From a virus, in IMG/VR virus record IMGVR_UViG_3300032607_000145, positions 1 to 32,698 of that record: a stretch of DNA of 32,698 nt. One strand, 5' to 3'. Made by a program: the position numbers and the translations under genes. Shown piece after piece: positions 21,440 through 29,982 of the stretch. The notes under the pieces are model-generated. The model ran no database searches. It saw only the letters and a program-made list of their open reading frames with translations, and had not been told where the DNA came from. The stretch's first letter is position 1, and every line of letters starts with the position of its first letter.

Positions 21440-22134
21440 ATTCTAATCCACCTATCAGGAATCAAATCCGTTGTATCAAGGCCATTAGTAAACCAATCTC
21501 TAGGAGCTACTACTGTATCTCCATCGGCTAACCATGCACCCCACCAGGCAAAACTACTATTCGCTATTATATGATTTTTGAATGATGCCAGTAAAGCTAA
21601 ATCTACAATTGCTGAATTGCCTTTTACAACTACATCTGCCCATTCTAGGTTTTGTTCGCACCAATCAGGATCATCAGAAAATACTACAAAAGTAGCATCT
21701 GGAAATACCTCTCTGGCATCCCCATAGTATTCTTCATCTAGGTTGTAAAACACATCGCCAAGCGTTAAGTAATCTCCACGCCTTACGGATACTGCGACCA
21801 TCTCTAAATCTATGTCATGTTTTGGCAACTTGAAATCTTGTCTGATCTTGTCAGCAATATGCTCAAAATACTTTTCAGACTGCCAATAACCTAACATAGT
21901 CCCAGATTGGGATATTTCTTGAAATTTAAAGCCCTTTTCTAATATTGGCGTAGATATTTGTTGCGCTATTTGTGCCGATATGGGGAAAACGCCTAATTCG
22001 TACTGCCTTTGCTTGTGCTGATTGTAAAAAGTGTTGTCTATAAACAACGCTTCTTGTAATCGTTCAGCTACCCCAAGTCCAGAAGCATACTGGAACATTT
22101 GGTTGCCTAAACCACCTTGAAGGTAAGTAATCAT
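21436..22134 (-). CDS. Alpha-1,2-fucosyltransferase-like glycosyltransferase (GT11)
   Basis: It transfers fucose from GDP-fucose to an acceptor sugar. The 232 residues carry the GT11 motifs: GGLGNQMFQYA (7-17), VSVRRGDY (115-122, nucleotide binding) and NSSFAWWGAWL (192-202). The length is a little short for the family but the motifs are complete. Such genes normally lie in host O-antigen loci. Here it sits immediately after the capsid gene and its terminator-like hairpin, in a late virion block. It may modify virion proteins or host polysaccharide. Confidence 0.9.
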   Translation of the reverse strand: MITYLQGGLGNQMFQYASGLGVAERLQEALFIDNTFYNQHKQRQYELGVFPISAQIAQQISTPILEKGFKFQEISQSGTMLGYWQSEKYFEHIADKIRQDFKLPKHDIDLEMVAVSVRRGDYLTLGDVFYNLDEEYYGDAREVFPDATFVVFSDDPDWCEQNLEWADVVVKGNSAIVDLALLASFKNHIIANSSFAWWGAWLADGDTVVAPRDWFTNGLDTTDLIPDRWIRI

Positions 22135-22136
22135 AG

Positions 22137-22162
22137 AAAAAGGGGTGAGTTATCCCACCCCT
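22137..22162 (-). terminator. Rho-independent terminator after the capsid gene
   Basis: On the minus strand AGGGGTG and CACCCCT form a 7-bp G+C-rich stem with an 8-nt loop, followed directly by TTTT. It lies in the 49-bp gap between the capsid gene stop (22184) and the fucosyltransferase start (22134). It would lower transcription of everything downstream compared with the capsid gene, or act only in part. Confidence 0.8.
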
Positions 22163-22183
22163 GATTCTACTTAAAACTACTGC

Positions 22184-23131
22184 TTATGACAAGTCAAATG
22201 CACCGCCATGAGCAGCTTCGTTACGAACTTCGAGTGTCAATTCTGCCAAGATTTGTGTCTTGTCAGCATCGCCAACTTTTGCCAATTCATTTGTTTGGAA
22301 TGGGCGCAAGTATGCCAAAGCTGCATACTCTGGATCGAGTACGAGGGCATCACGAGTACGCATAAAGCGATTTGGAACGATCTGCAATACACCGAAATCA
22401 GATTGATACAAATCAGCACCAGCTAGGATAGTAGCTTGACCGCTTGTAGGAACTTGATAACGCTGTGCTGCTAGACCAGTAAAGCCACTAACTACTTGCT
22501 TGAGAGCTGGGCTAACAAACAAAGTTGTAGGTGTACCCCCTGATGTAAACACTTTAGAGATAACATCTTTGAGGATGGTTTCTGTGAAAGTGCGAGTTGT
22601 ACCATCAGTACGAGTAGAAACACCAATAGTAACTGGATCTACACCAGCAGTTGTACCAGAACCTTTATTGCTGTTGGTCTTGATGTAAGACAGGAGTGAA
22701 CCCATTTTACGAGCTGTAGAACCGCTTGAACCAGCAGATTGACCTTGGTTAGCTGTGATAATAGACTCAATATCACGCTTGATTTCAGCAGATGCTTTAG
22801 CCAATTGATAAGCCTTTTCAGACTTACGACCAGCTTTGTCTACTGCTTCCAAAGTACCAGAGATCATAATGGTTTTGCCAACGATCTGTGTGTAGTTGCC
22901 TAAACGAGTTGTTGGTGTAAGAGTAGCTTCAGATGCAGATGCACCTTCAACTAATGCGTTTGAAGTGGTAGCTGCTGCAAGAGCATCAGTCTGCCATTCG
23001 TGGAAAACACCAGTAGCCTTAGTCTTGCCAATAGATGACATGATTGGGGTATCGGTGGGGGAAATGTCATAAATAACATTTGTTAAATCTTCTCTAGCGC
23101 CAATTGCGCTAAAGCGATCATAAGCTGCCAT
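22184..23131 (-). CDS. Major capsid protein (DUF5309-like)
   Basis: The 315 residues begin MAAYDRFSAIGAREDLTNVIYDISPTDTP and contain HEWQTDALA, YTQIVGKTIMISGT, KRDIESIITAN, TTLFVSPALKQVVSGF and a closing LTLEVRNEAAHGG. This order is that of the DUF5309 family, the HK97-fold capsid proteins of SU10-like and related phages. It follows the scaffold gene with AAAGGAATT before the ATG and is followed by a terminator, which fits a highly expressed gene. Confidence 0.9.
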   Translation of the reverse strand: MAAYDRFSAIGAREDLTNVIYDISPTDTPIMSSIGKTKATGVFHEWQTDALAAATTSNALVEGASASEATLTPTTRLGNYTQIVGKTIMISGTLEAVDKAGRKSEKAYQLAKASAEIKRDIESIITANQGQSAGSSGSTARKMGSLLSYIKTNSNKGSGTTAGVDPVTIGVSTRTDGTTRTFTETILKDVISKVFTSGGTPTTLFVSPALKQVVSGFTGLAAQRYQVPTSGQATILAGADLYQSDFGVLQIVPNRFMRTRDALVLDPEYAALAYLRPFQTNELAKVGDADKTQILAELTLEVRNEAAHGGAFDLS

Positions 23132-23148
23132 GATTTAATTCCTTTAAA

Positions 23149-24120
23149 TTATATAAATCGTTCAAATAACTTTGCTGCATCTCGCTTGTTGCCTGTTTTG
23201 CGTAACTGAGCAAAGTCTTTCTTTTGTGCTTCTAGTTCGGAACTCTGCGGATTAGATGTTCCTGGTTTGAGTGTTTTAGGCGCTGATGCTACCTTTTTGG
23301 TTGCTCCAGCTTTACCAGCTACCAGCTTCTCATACTGCATAGCCTTATAGAGCGTTTGTACAGCACGACTGTCGTAAACCTGAGAAAGCTCTTGGTCAGA
23401 AAATCCAATGGATTTTGCGTAGCTACGAATATCCCTACGGATTACATCTGCCTTGGCCTCATCCTTAAAATCAGGGATAACGCTCTTTAGCTTTTCTTGC
23501 TCAGATTGGATGTGCTGATGCAAGCGCTGTCCTTGTAGAGCTTGTTGTTCTTGTGAAACACGCTGGCGCTCTGCTTGAACTGCTTGTAACTGCTTATCCC
23601 TTTCACTACGCTCTGCTACCTTAATTGCATAAGCAATGGGATCTGATTCCTTCAATTCCTGTAGGTTTTCAGTATCCTGGGTGCTTAACAACTGTTCAAT
23701 AACTTGGAGTCGTTGTGCATAAGTATCTCTAGTCTTTGCTGCTTCATCAATCTTTACTCGATCTGCTTCCACAGATTTTCGTTGTTCCGCTAAAGATTGA
23801 GTCTTTTTCTGATAGTCGGCAGTTCTACTGTAGCCATTCAAAAGCTCATCAAGGCTTACCTCCAGTTCTTCACCATTAGCTTTCACTCGGTATTTTGGAG
23901 ATTCCTCTACAACTTCTTCCTGATCTTCAGTTTCTTCCGCACTTACATCTGATTCCTCGCCCTGTGGCTCATCATAGCTTTCGCTATCTGAATCATCTGC
24001 ACGAACCTCTGGGTCAGCTTCCGCTTCCTTGGTTTGTGGGTCAAGTATAGACATAAATGCGTTAGCTGCACCGCCTATCGTGTTATCTACACTCCCTTGT
24101 GGGTTGGTGTTTTCGCTCAT
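23149..24120 (-). CDS. Scaffolding protein
   Basis: The 323-residue protein has an acidic N-terminal quarter rich in Asp, Glu and Ser, a YRVKANGEELEVSLDELLNGYSRTADYQKKT segment, then a long charged coiled coil (SLAEQRKSVEADRVKI to QRVSQEQQALQGQRL) and a basic C terminus (AGATKKVASAPKTLK, DAAKLFERF). The length, coiled coil, basic end and position between portal and capsid genes match phage scaffolding proteins, which shape the procapsid and leave before packaging. Confidence 0.85.
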   Translation of the reverse strand: MSENTNPQGSVDNTIGGAANAFMSILDPQTKEAEADPEVRADDSDSESYDEPQGEESDVSAEETEDQEEVVEESPKYRVKANGEELEVSLDELLNGYSRTADYQKKTQSLAEQRKSVEADRVKIDEAAKTRDTYAQRLQVIEQLLSTQDTENLQELKESDPIAYAIKVAERSERDKQLQAVQAERQRVSQEQQALQGQRLHQHIQSEQEKLKSVIPDFKDEAKADVIRRDIRSYAKSIGFSDQELSQVYDSRAVQTLYKAMQYEKLVAGKAGATKKVASAPKTLKPGTSNPQSSELEAQKKDFAQLRKTGNKRDAAKLFERFI

Positions 24121-24140
24121 GTTTTACCTTTTATGGGTAG

Positions 24141-24371
24141 TTAAAAAACCTTAAATCGCCTCTTATCGATTTCTTCTTGCTGCAAGATTGATCGTAAAGA
24201 TGCTTCAAAATCTTCAATAGCTCTTAGTTTTACTAAGGATCTTTCTCTGCCTTCTACATCATGCTCTGGCGAGTTAAATACATAAGACTTGTACAAGTCC
24301 TTCTGAGCTTCTAATAGCTCTACAAAGAACTCATCGTTTAAATAATTTCTTGCTCGTTCTGCTCTATTCAT
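24141..24371 (-). CDS. Small helical head-gene-block protein
   Basis: These 76 residues are mostly helical and charged (RAERARNYLNDEFFVELLEAQKDLYKSY, then LVKLRAIEDFEASLRSILQQEE). It lies between portal and scaffold genes and shares a base with the portal gene end (24371). Small proteins of this kind are common at this place in SU10-like phages. It may assist portal or scaffold assembly. No family name is known to me. Confidence 0.6.
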   Translation of the reverse strand: MNRAERARNYLNDEFFVELLEAQKDLYKSYVFNSPEHDVEGRERSLVKLRAIEDFEASLRSILQQEEIDKRRFKVF

Positions 24372-26404
24372 TACATCATCCCTTTAGATGCAATCTCAGC
24401 AGCCTTTAATCTTGTATCAGCTTGCAACTCAGCAGACTTAAGCTCTATTTGAGCAGCAGCTTTATCACGAGCTAATTGGATCTCAGCAGCAGCTTTTTCC
24501 CTAGACAATTGAATGTCAGCTTGTGCCTTCATTTGATCGCCTTGGATCTGAGCTTGTATCTTAGCCTGATCTCCTTGAATCTGCGCTTGAGTCTGGGCCA
24601 TGTAAGCCTGTACTGCTGGATCTATTGGAGCTTGTTGCTGTGGTGGTGGCTGAGAAATCTGAGCATCCAACTCAGGGCTAATCTCTTTAAAGAACTCGTT
24701 AGAGTCTTTGAAACCAGCAGCCTCAATAAAGCGACCAAGCGTATTGCGATACTGACCTACAGTTACCAATGGGTTTGCAAAGCCTTGTGTACCAAGGATC
24801 TGCTCTTGCTTTTGTAGAACCATTGCAGCCATAGCCATTTGTTGATCTTTGTTACCAGTACCTAAACCAACATTAATAGATATATCGTAGTTGGTTTTCC
24901 AGTTACGAGGATCTACATTTACATACTTACCACGCAAACGCAGTACACGCTCTTTGTCTTGGTATTTGCATAACAAGTGGAAGATACCAGCAAACAAGTC
25001 TTTTACGCCTGTATCAGCAAAGATACGAGCAATCATTTCTAAGCGACCAGAACCAGCTTGTTGCATTGCTGCAATAGCTGTAGCAGTCGTGTTTTGTAGA
25101 ATGTTTGCATCTAAGCCTTGGCTTGTCTGTGTAACTCCAGAACGCTTCTGTAATACTTGATCCATATAGTCAAGCATTGGGAACGACTGAGCAGCAGTAG
25201 GTGGAACTGTTAGGGCTTGTACTGCACCCTGGGACTTCATACGAACAACTCCGTTAGGAGCAACAGTTAGCAAGTCATCCATGTTTACTTGACCATCAAT
25301 AGCTGTCATACGAGGCATATTGGTTAGGTACAAGTTATCTAGGATCTGACGAGTAATCGTAGACTTGATTAACTGTATGTCCATTGCACGATCAGCCAAA
25401 GACTGACCAAAGAACTTATGTGGCATTGGGATTGGGCAAATAGAAGCAAACGGAATATGGTCTACTTCTTCTTGATCCAAGATCTCTGTCATGCCAGCAT
25501 AGGTTACTTTTACCAACTCAGCCATACCATCATCATCTATATCGGTACGGATGTAGCACTCATACACTTCAATCTCTTGCATAGAGAAGTCTAATGATTG
25601 TGTTTCATCAGGCATCTCGCCACGATCAAATCGAGCAAGGCGCTCTGGTGAGTATGTTAAATCGCTATAAGATGGCAGATTATCTACAACATCTTTAGAG
25701 TATCCAGCAGCAATTAAGTCTGATCTTGACATCATTACACGATGAGCGCAAAACCTTGAATCTTTAATATTCTTATCACGCTTAGAGATTAAGAACTCCT
25801 CTGGAGGAACGCACTCAATCTTGACACGCCCAGCTTCTTTTTTCTTCTTGATAGTTACATCGTAAGCCATCAAAGGCATACCCATTGGGTCTACGCCTAC
25901 TGGGGTAATGTTTTGGCTAATTACTTCCATTTGCCCATCTGAGAGCAATAGGGTTAATTCTTCTGCGTTTAGATTCTTGTACTTTTCCTTGATAGGATCT
26001 TCGCTATCTTCCCACCAGTATTTAACAATGCCGTTCTTTTGTAGAAGTGCATCCTTAAACCAGTTGTGCATTAAGATAACGCCTTCATTATCTTGGAAAA
26101 ATACTAGATTGCAATAGTCTGTAGCTTGTCTAGCTGCTTCTTCATCGCCTTGTCCTTTAGGCTCAAAGCGCACCAACTCATCTGATTGAGTAAAGATACG
26201 CAGTAATTGTGGCAATGCACCATCAACTACTTCCGCTACTTCACCAGTAACAATAGATGAACGGCCTTCTACCTCATTGCCGTATGGCTCACGATTGTAG
26301 TAAGTCAGCGCTTTTCTACGAGCTTCGGTTGTTTCGGTATTTATAAAGCCAATAGAGTTCTCTATCTCGCTATCTAATATACCTTTTAACTTATTGTCAT
26401 CCAT
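24371..26404 (-). CDS. Portal protein
   Basis: The 677 residues form the portal ring through which DNA enters and leaves the head. The N-terminal part (KLKGILDSEIENSIGF, ARRKALTYYNREPYGNEVEGRS, IVTGEVAEVVDGALPQLLRIF) is typical of large portals of podovirus and SU10-like type. Later come VPPEEFLISKRD, HVCPIPMPH-like CPIPMPHKFFG, and KSTITRQILDNLYLTNMPR. The C-terminal 90 residues form a Gln/Ala-rich coiled coil with repeated AQIQGD units (for example KIQAQIQGDQMKAQADIQ), the barrel. It directly follows the terminase gene. Confidence 0.92.
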   Translation of the reverse strand: MDDNKLKGILDSEIENSIGFINTETTEARRKALTYYNREPYGNEVEGRSSIVTGEVAEVVDGALPQLLRIFTQSDELVRFEPKGQGDEEAARQATDYCNLVFFQDNEGVILMHNWFKDALLQKNGIVKYWWEDSEDPIKEKYKNLNAEELTLLLSDGQMEVISQNITPVGVDPMGMPLMAYDVTIKKKKEAGRVKIECVPPEEFLISKRDKNIKDSRFCAHRVMMSRSDLIAAGYSKDVVDNLPSYSDLTYSPERLARFDRGEMPDETQSLDFSMQEIEVYECYIRTDIDDDGMAELVKVTYAGMTEILDQEEVDHIPFASICPIPMPHKFFGQSLADRAMDIQLIKSTITRQILDNLYLTNMPRMTAIDGQVNMDDLLTVAPNGVVRMKSQGAVQALTVPPTAAQSFPMLDYMDQVLQKRSGVTQTSQGLDANILQNTTATAIAAMQQAGSGRLEMIARIFADTGVKDLFAGIFHLLCKYQDKERVLRLRGKYVNVDPRNWKTNYDISINVGLGTGNKDQQMAMAAMVLQKQEQILGTQGFANPLVTVGQYRNTLGRFIEAAGFKDSNEFFKEISPELDAQISQPPPQQQAPIDPAVQAYMAQTQAQIQGDQAKIQAQIQGDQMKAQADIQLSREKAAAEIQLARDKAAAQIELKSAELQADTRLKAAEIASKGMM

Positions 26405-27658
26405 TTATACGATCCATGAAGTTTTAACATCTAATGCCTTATCCCAGGTATAAGGCTTCTCGTCTAACCCTACAGCCACATAACGCCAAGCATCGGCAGC
26501 GTGGCTGTTTTGGTCATGTAGTGGCTTGTCGCTGAACATCTTTGTATCAGGATCTACTGCATAGCGATAATGTCGTAATGCCTGTAGTCCTTCTGAACAT
26601 TTGTTTTGATCGAAATAACAACGATTCATCAACATACGAGCAGCGTTAATACCATCAGCAATGGACAGTTTAGGAGTGATCCTAACTGGTAATCCCATTG
26701 CTTCAATAATCTCTTTTGTGCTACGCCCTGTCATATTCTTGTGCTCTGCATCATGTGGCAGCCAATGATCTCTATAAGTGTAGCCTTTTTCTTTCAATAG
26801 GTTTACATAGAAATCTATTGTCTTTTGGCAATCTTGGTAGAAATCTATGATCCTTACCTCACCGCCTGGCAATGTCTGCACAAACCAAATGCTAGTCATA
26901 TCAGACCAACCTAAGTCCCAGAATGTAGAAACCAATATTGCTTTGTCTACAGGAACATCTTTGATCCTAGTTTCTTCCATTGCCTTACGCAACTCTATAG
27001 CATATACAGCGCCATCTAATACTTGTCTTGTATTGCCTTCCCATACATTAAGAAAGGCATCTACATCTCGTTTTTTAAGATCTTCCATTTCTGTTCTGAG
27101 TACGCTTGGAAACCAAGGATTGTCAGACCAGTTTACTTTTGCCACCTTTGCAAAGCTCGGAGGATTAACTACAAAACGCTTATAGGTTTCATCTGTATCC
27201 AACTCAGGATTAAATGTTACCCAGATCTCTGATCCTTCTTTACGGATCGTAGGGATTAATACATCCCAAGAAGATTTAGATGTAGTTTGGGCTTCTTCTA
27301 CCCAAGCTATATCTACACCCTCAAACGACTTAATTTTAGTAATGTTGTGCTTTAAACCAGCAAACAGGAACTCTGTCCCATTTGTACCAAAGATACTGGT
27401 GTTTTGTACAGTATAGAAATCCTCTAATCCCATACCCTTAATCTGATCTGCAAGTAGCGCATGAACAGAGTCGGAGATAGAGTTCTGGAACTCACGAGCA
27501 CAAAGTACCCTCAGTTTCTTCATCCTACCTAATACCAATAGCACCCTAGCAACTGTCCAAGACTTAGATGATCCTCTCCCACCATAGACTATCTTCATCC
27601 TATGGGGTTCTAGCAAGCACTCTAACTTCTCAGGGATCTCAATACTAAACTTGGTCAT
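26405..27658 (-). CDS. terL: Terminase large subunit (PBSX-type)
   Basis: This DNA-packaging motor ATPase and nuclease has 417 residues. The ATPase part has Walker A GGRGSSKS (26-33) and Walker B with catalytic Glu DIAWVEEA (117-124), plus the WVTFNPE coupling region. The C-terminal RNase-H-like nuclease has FWDLGWSD (247-254) and a closing HDQNSHAADAWRY near 385-397 with the final Asp. GRSTKEIIEA and IRITPKL-like segments lie between. This is the PBSX/phage_term_3 type, generally found in headful packagers, which would agree with a permuted genome and the short contig overlap. It shares ATGA with the small subunit gene. Confidence 0.95.
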   Translation of the reverse strand: MTKFSIEIPEKLECLLEPHRMKIVYGGRGSSKSWTVARVLLVLGRMKKLRVLCAREFQNSISDSVHALLADQIKGMGLEDFYTVQNTSIFGTNGTEFLFAGLKHNITKIKSFEGVDIAWVEEAQTTSKSSWDVLIPTIRKEGSEIWVTFNPELDTDETYKRFVVNPPSFAKVAKVNWSDNPWFPSVLRTEMEDLKKRDVDAFLNVWEGNTRQVLDGAVYAIELRKAMEETRIKDVPVDKAILVSTFWDLGWSDMTSIWFVQTLPGGEVRIIDFYQDCQKTIDFYVNLLKEKGYTYRDHWLPHDAEHKNMTGRSTKEIIEAMGLPVRITPKLSIADGINAARMLMNRCYFDQNKCSEGLQALRHYRYAVDPDTKMFSDKPLHDQNSHAADAWRYVAVGLDEKPYTWDKALDVKTSWIV

Positions 27659-27975
27659 TCTGGCCGTTTGATAACGAACTCAATCTGACTAATCTCTATG
27701 GCGTTGCCATCTGCACCACTAATCTCTGTAGCCTGTACAGCTTTGCCGTCTACTCTATCTATTACTTCCTTGATAGCCCAAGGCTCACCCTGTTCGGCAG
27801 CATCTACTAACTTTTGTGCAATTGTGCGTAATTTACGGCTATCTTCTTGAATCAAGGCTACTCTGAGCTGGTTGTAGAACAACTTACCCTTCTTGCCGTT
27901 CTGATTGCCTACTGGTGCTCCACCCTTATTAGTTGGAGCAACTTCTACATTGTTGTTTTCTAAAGCGTTTTCCAT
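27655..27975 (-). CDS. Terminase small subunit candidate (DUF5681-like)
   Basis: The 106-residue protein has a GGAPVGNQNGKKGK segment near residues 18-31, as seen in DUF5681-type proteins upstream of large terminases, then a helical LFYNQLRVALIQEDSRKLRTIAQKLVDAA and EPWAIKEVIDRVDGKAVQ. A DNA-binding role before terminase fits. The order small subunit, large subunit, portal is standard. The call is mostly from position and the repeated family pattern. Confidence 0.7.
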   Translation of the reverse strand: MENALENNNVEVAPTNKGGAPVGNQNGKKGKLFYNQLRVALIQEDSRKLRTIAQKLVDAAEQGEPWAIKEVIDRVDGKAVQATEISGADGNAIEISQIEFVIKRPE

Positions 27976-28026
27976 TCCATTCCCTATGGGTTGATGGTTG
28001 ATGATGTTGCTATTCTACAACAGTTT

Positions 28027-28296
28027 TCACCACTTTTCTTTATTTGCCCAGTAAGCAGCGCTCATCTTGCCTTTAGCAATGTTGCTTGCATGACGAGCTT
28101 TGAATGATTCACTTCTAGCAGTACCCTCTGGGCTACCTTTAACACCTTGCTGACCAAATCGAATTGTCTTTACCTTATCGCCTTCTTTAGCTACTACAAC
28201 ATGACTTTTAGTAGGATGGTTAGGAGTCTTTTTGGGTTTGTTGTATCCAGCTACACCTAATCTCTCGAATAGACCAGCAGCTTCCCTTACTTTCAT
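28027..28296 (-). CDS. Conserved small basic phage protein
   Basis: This 89-residue basic protein has KPKKTPNHPTKSH, VKTIRFGQQGVKGSPEG and ARSESFKARHASNIAKGKMSAAYWANKEKW. The FGQQGVxGSP and FKARHxxNIAKGKMSAAYWANKxKW segments recur in many phages just before terminase genes. Basic charge suggests nucleic-acid binding, perhaps an accessory to packaging. It starts in ATGA overlap with the preceding small gene. Confidence 0.75.
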   Translation of the reverse strand: MKVREAAGLFERLGVAGYNKPKKTPNHPTKSHVVVAKEGDKVKTIRFGQQGVKGSPEGTARSESFKARHASNIAKGKMSAAYWANKEKW

Positions 28297-28448
28297 TTCT
28301 TATAGCGAGCCATCTTGCTTGCTTCTGACATAGCAATAGCAACTGCTTGTTTAGGATTCTTTACGACCTTACCGCCCTTACCAGAATGTAGAGTGCCTTC
28401 TTTGTACTCGCCCATGACCTTACCGAACTTGGCTTGCTTTTTGCTCAT
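28293..28448 (-). CDS. 51-residue basic protein (DUF6496-like)
   Basis: From ATG 28448 the product starts MSKKQAKFGKVMGEYKEG and continues with LHSGKGGKVVKNPKQAVAIAMSEASK. The K-V-M-x-E-x-K-x-G-x-L-x-S-G pattern and the KQAVAIAxSEA helix recall DUF6496-type small proteins. It overlaps the glycosyltransferase gene by 29 nt and the following gene by ATGA. It is too short for a standard length cut-off, but the pattern is clear. Function unknown. Confidence 0.75.
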   Translation of the reverse strand: MSKKQAKFGKVMGEYKEGTLHSGKGGKVVKNPKQAVAIAMSEASKMARYKK

Positions 28449-29172
28449 CTTCATACATTTCCTTTAGATCGTACTTACACCACATCAACGGAGCTTCTTC
28501 GCCATCTGCTAAACCTCTGGCAGTATGCTGTTGTATTTCTACCACATTAGCTTCTAAGTTACTTAAGCCATCTGTCATATTAGGGTAAACCCTAGACTGA
28601 AATCTTATCTCGTTTGCTCTGCTGGCTTCTGTTTCACCATTGGCATCGTAGCCGTTTGAATCGTGGTCTAGAGCGATAAAAGTACCATCCCTATACCCTA
28701 GTGGCATCCCTACGGATTCGAGCCTCTTAGCAAGGTCTGTGTCCTCGTAACCCCATCCCCAATAAGTATTGGAATATCCGTTACAGGCTTCAAAATGCCA
28801 CTTTTTCATTAGCGCTACAGCAGCTAGGCCGTATCGTTGAGCATTAACTACTTGATCTGTTCCATGCCCTACTGGTCTAGATTCCATCCCATGCCAGATA
28901 ATTCTGCTTGGCAAACTGGGTTCTGAGTAATCTGCCCACATCGGCATATAGTCTACATCGTTAAAACAAATGTAATCTACAGTTCCAGCTATTGCTGCAT
29001 AAGCATGGTTACTGATTGCACCACGATTAAATGGGCTATCGTCTACTTGTTCTGCGATACAGAACAGGGGTTCTATTTTGGTGTTTCTACGGAAAAAGCT
29101 AACTGTATGAGGAAGCATCTTAGCTAGATGCTGCTCTCTATCTCTATAGGGGATAATTATCCCTAATCTCAC
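28420..29172 (-). CDS. Galactosyltransferase-like glycosyltransferase (GT7-type)
   Basis: It transfers a sugar from a nucleotide donor, probably UDP-linked. The 250 residues show IIIPYRDREQHL at the start, then SPFNRGAISNHAY, NDVDYMP (71-77, metal-binding DVD) and WGWGYEDTDLAKRL (138-151). Pairing of DVDxxP with WGWGxEDxDL is the signature of the beta-1,4-galactosyltransferase family. The start is GTG 29172 in GTGA overlap with the preceding gene. It lies upstream of the terminase genes, away from the two other glycosyltransferases of the same transcript. Confidence 0.85.
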   Translation of the reverse strand: MRLGIIIPYRDREQHLAKMLPHTVSFFRRNTKIEPLFCIAEQVDDSPFNRGAISNHAYAAIAGTVDYICFNDVDYMPMWADYSEPSLPSRIIWHGMESRPVGHGTDQVVNAQRYGLAAVALMKKWHFEACNGYSNTYWGWGYEDTDLAKRLESVGMPLGYRDGTFIALDHDSNGYDANGETEASRANEIRFQSRVYPNMTDGLSNLEANVVEIQQHTARGLADGEEAPLMWCKYDLKEMYEDEQKASQVR

Positions 29173-29321
29173 TTTTTCTTAGGCTTTGCCGTCTTAGCAG
29201 CTTGTTTAAAGTCTTTGGCGCTGGGAGCAGCTTTGCTGCCTACCTTGTTCATCTTTTCGCCAGATCCTTCTGCAATACGCTTACGCTTTGCAGCGATATT
29301 TGAATAAAGACCAGTTTTCAT
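29169..29321 (-). CDS. 50-residue basic phage protein
   Basis: The frame from ATG 29321 to 29169 gives a Lys-rich protein: LYSNIAAKRKRIAEGSGEKM, then GSKAAPSAKDFKQAAKTAK. The RIAxGSGEKM and AAPSAKDFKQAAKT pattern recurs in short proteins found near terminase genes in many phages. It overlaps neighbours at both ends (TAATG upstream, GTGA downstream). Function unknown; the charge suggests DNA or RNA binding. Confidence 0.75.
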   Translation of the reverse strand: MKTGLYSNIAAKRKRIAEGSGEKMNKVGSKAAPSAKDFKQAAKTAKPKKK

Positions 29322-29755
29322 TAATCATCTGCCTTTTCTTCTGCTTCTTCCCATGATTCGCAAACACGCAAATTATGGCAAATAAACTCATATTTATGGC
29401 AGAAACCACGCCCACCACCATTACGATCAAACTCATTTTCTGGTACTACCTTCATTGCTTTTAATGCTTTAGGGCTATTGTCAAAATATTCGCAATTAGC
29501 GCAATAACGATTTGCCGTCATTTCCTCTGGCAATCCCCAAAACTCTACTAATTTAACCCAAAAGTCGCCAGCATTGGCTGGATCTTTAGCACCGAAATGC
29601 CGAGTTTCCATTAAGGTCTTGGTCATTCTATCGTTGGATTCTTTGGTAACAGGGTACTCAGACTCATCTACCATTGGATCTTCTAACAAACCCATGCCTT
29701 CTGGCATTTCATGGTCATCTCCTTTAGGAGCTAATAGTCCAATAGCAATTTTCAT
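29321..29755 (-). CDS. Cysteine-rich conserved protein (metal or Fe-S binding candidate)
   Basis: The 144 residues have a low-complexity acidic first half and a cysteine cluster in the second half: RYCANCEYFDN (CxxC), then GGGRGFCHKYEFICHNLRVCESWE with three more Cys. Five to six Cys in this arrangement, with GGGRGxC, recall the high-potential iron-sulfur-like proteins annotated in phages near terminase genes. Zinc is the alternative. The stop shares its base with the next ATG. No enzyme motif. Confidence 0.65.
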   Translation of the reverse strand: MKIAIGLLAPKGDDHEMPEGMGLLEDPMVDESEYPVTKESNDRMTKTLMETRHFGAKDPANAGDFWVKLVEFWGLPEEMTANRYCANCEYFDNSPKALKAMKVVPENEFDRNGGGRGFCHKYEFICHNLRVCESWEEAEEKADD

Positions 29756-29802
29756 TTAGTAACCTTAATACTGAAATTTTGGGCAAAGTTTCCCTAGCCA
29801 AA

Positions 29803-29982
29803 TTATAAATGTGTTTTTCGATCTGCACAAGATTTGCATATAAATCGTTCATTCATGCCATTATTGTAAATTTCGTATATTCCTTCAGCCGTTGTCTTAT
29901 TTATCTTGCATTTTGAGCAAGTCCGAATAGTGTGCTGATTTTGTTTTTTTATCCAGTTCGTGCTGGAGTCGTTTCTTTGCAT
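29803..29982 (-). CDS. 59-residue zinc-ribbon protein overlapping the late regulator
   Basis: A frame on the minus strand from ATG 29982 to 29803 has CSKC at residues 22-25 and CKSC at 49-52 with a polar, aromatic stretch between (EGIYEIYNNGMNERFI), as in a small zinc ribbon. It starts inside the last 86 bases of the Q-like gene, in another frame, and fills what would otherwise be a gap. The Shine-Dalgarno match is weak (GGAAG, 12 nt away). The two matched CxxC pairs are the main support. Confidence 0.5.
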   Translation of the reverse strand: MQRNDSSTNWIKKQNQHTIRTCSKCKINKTTAEGIYEIYNNGMNERFICKSCADRKTHL

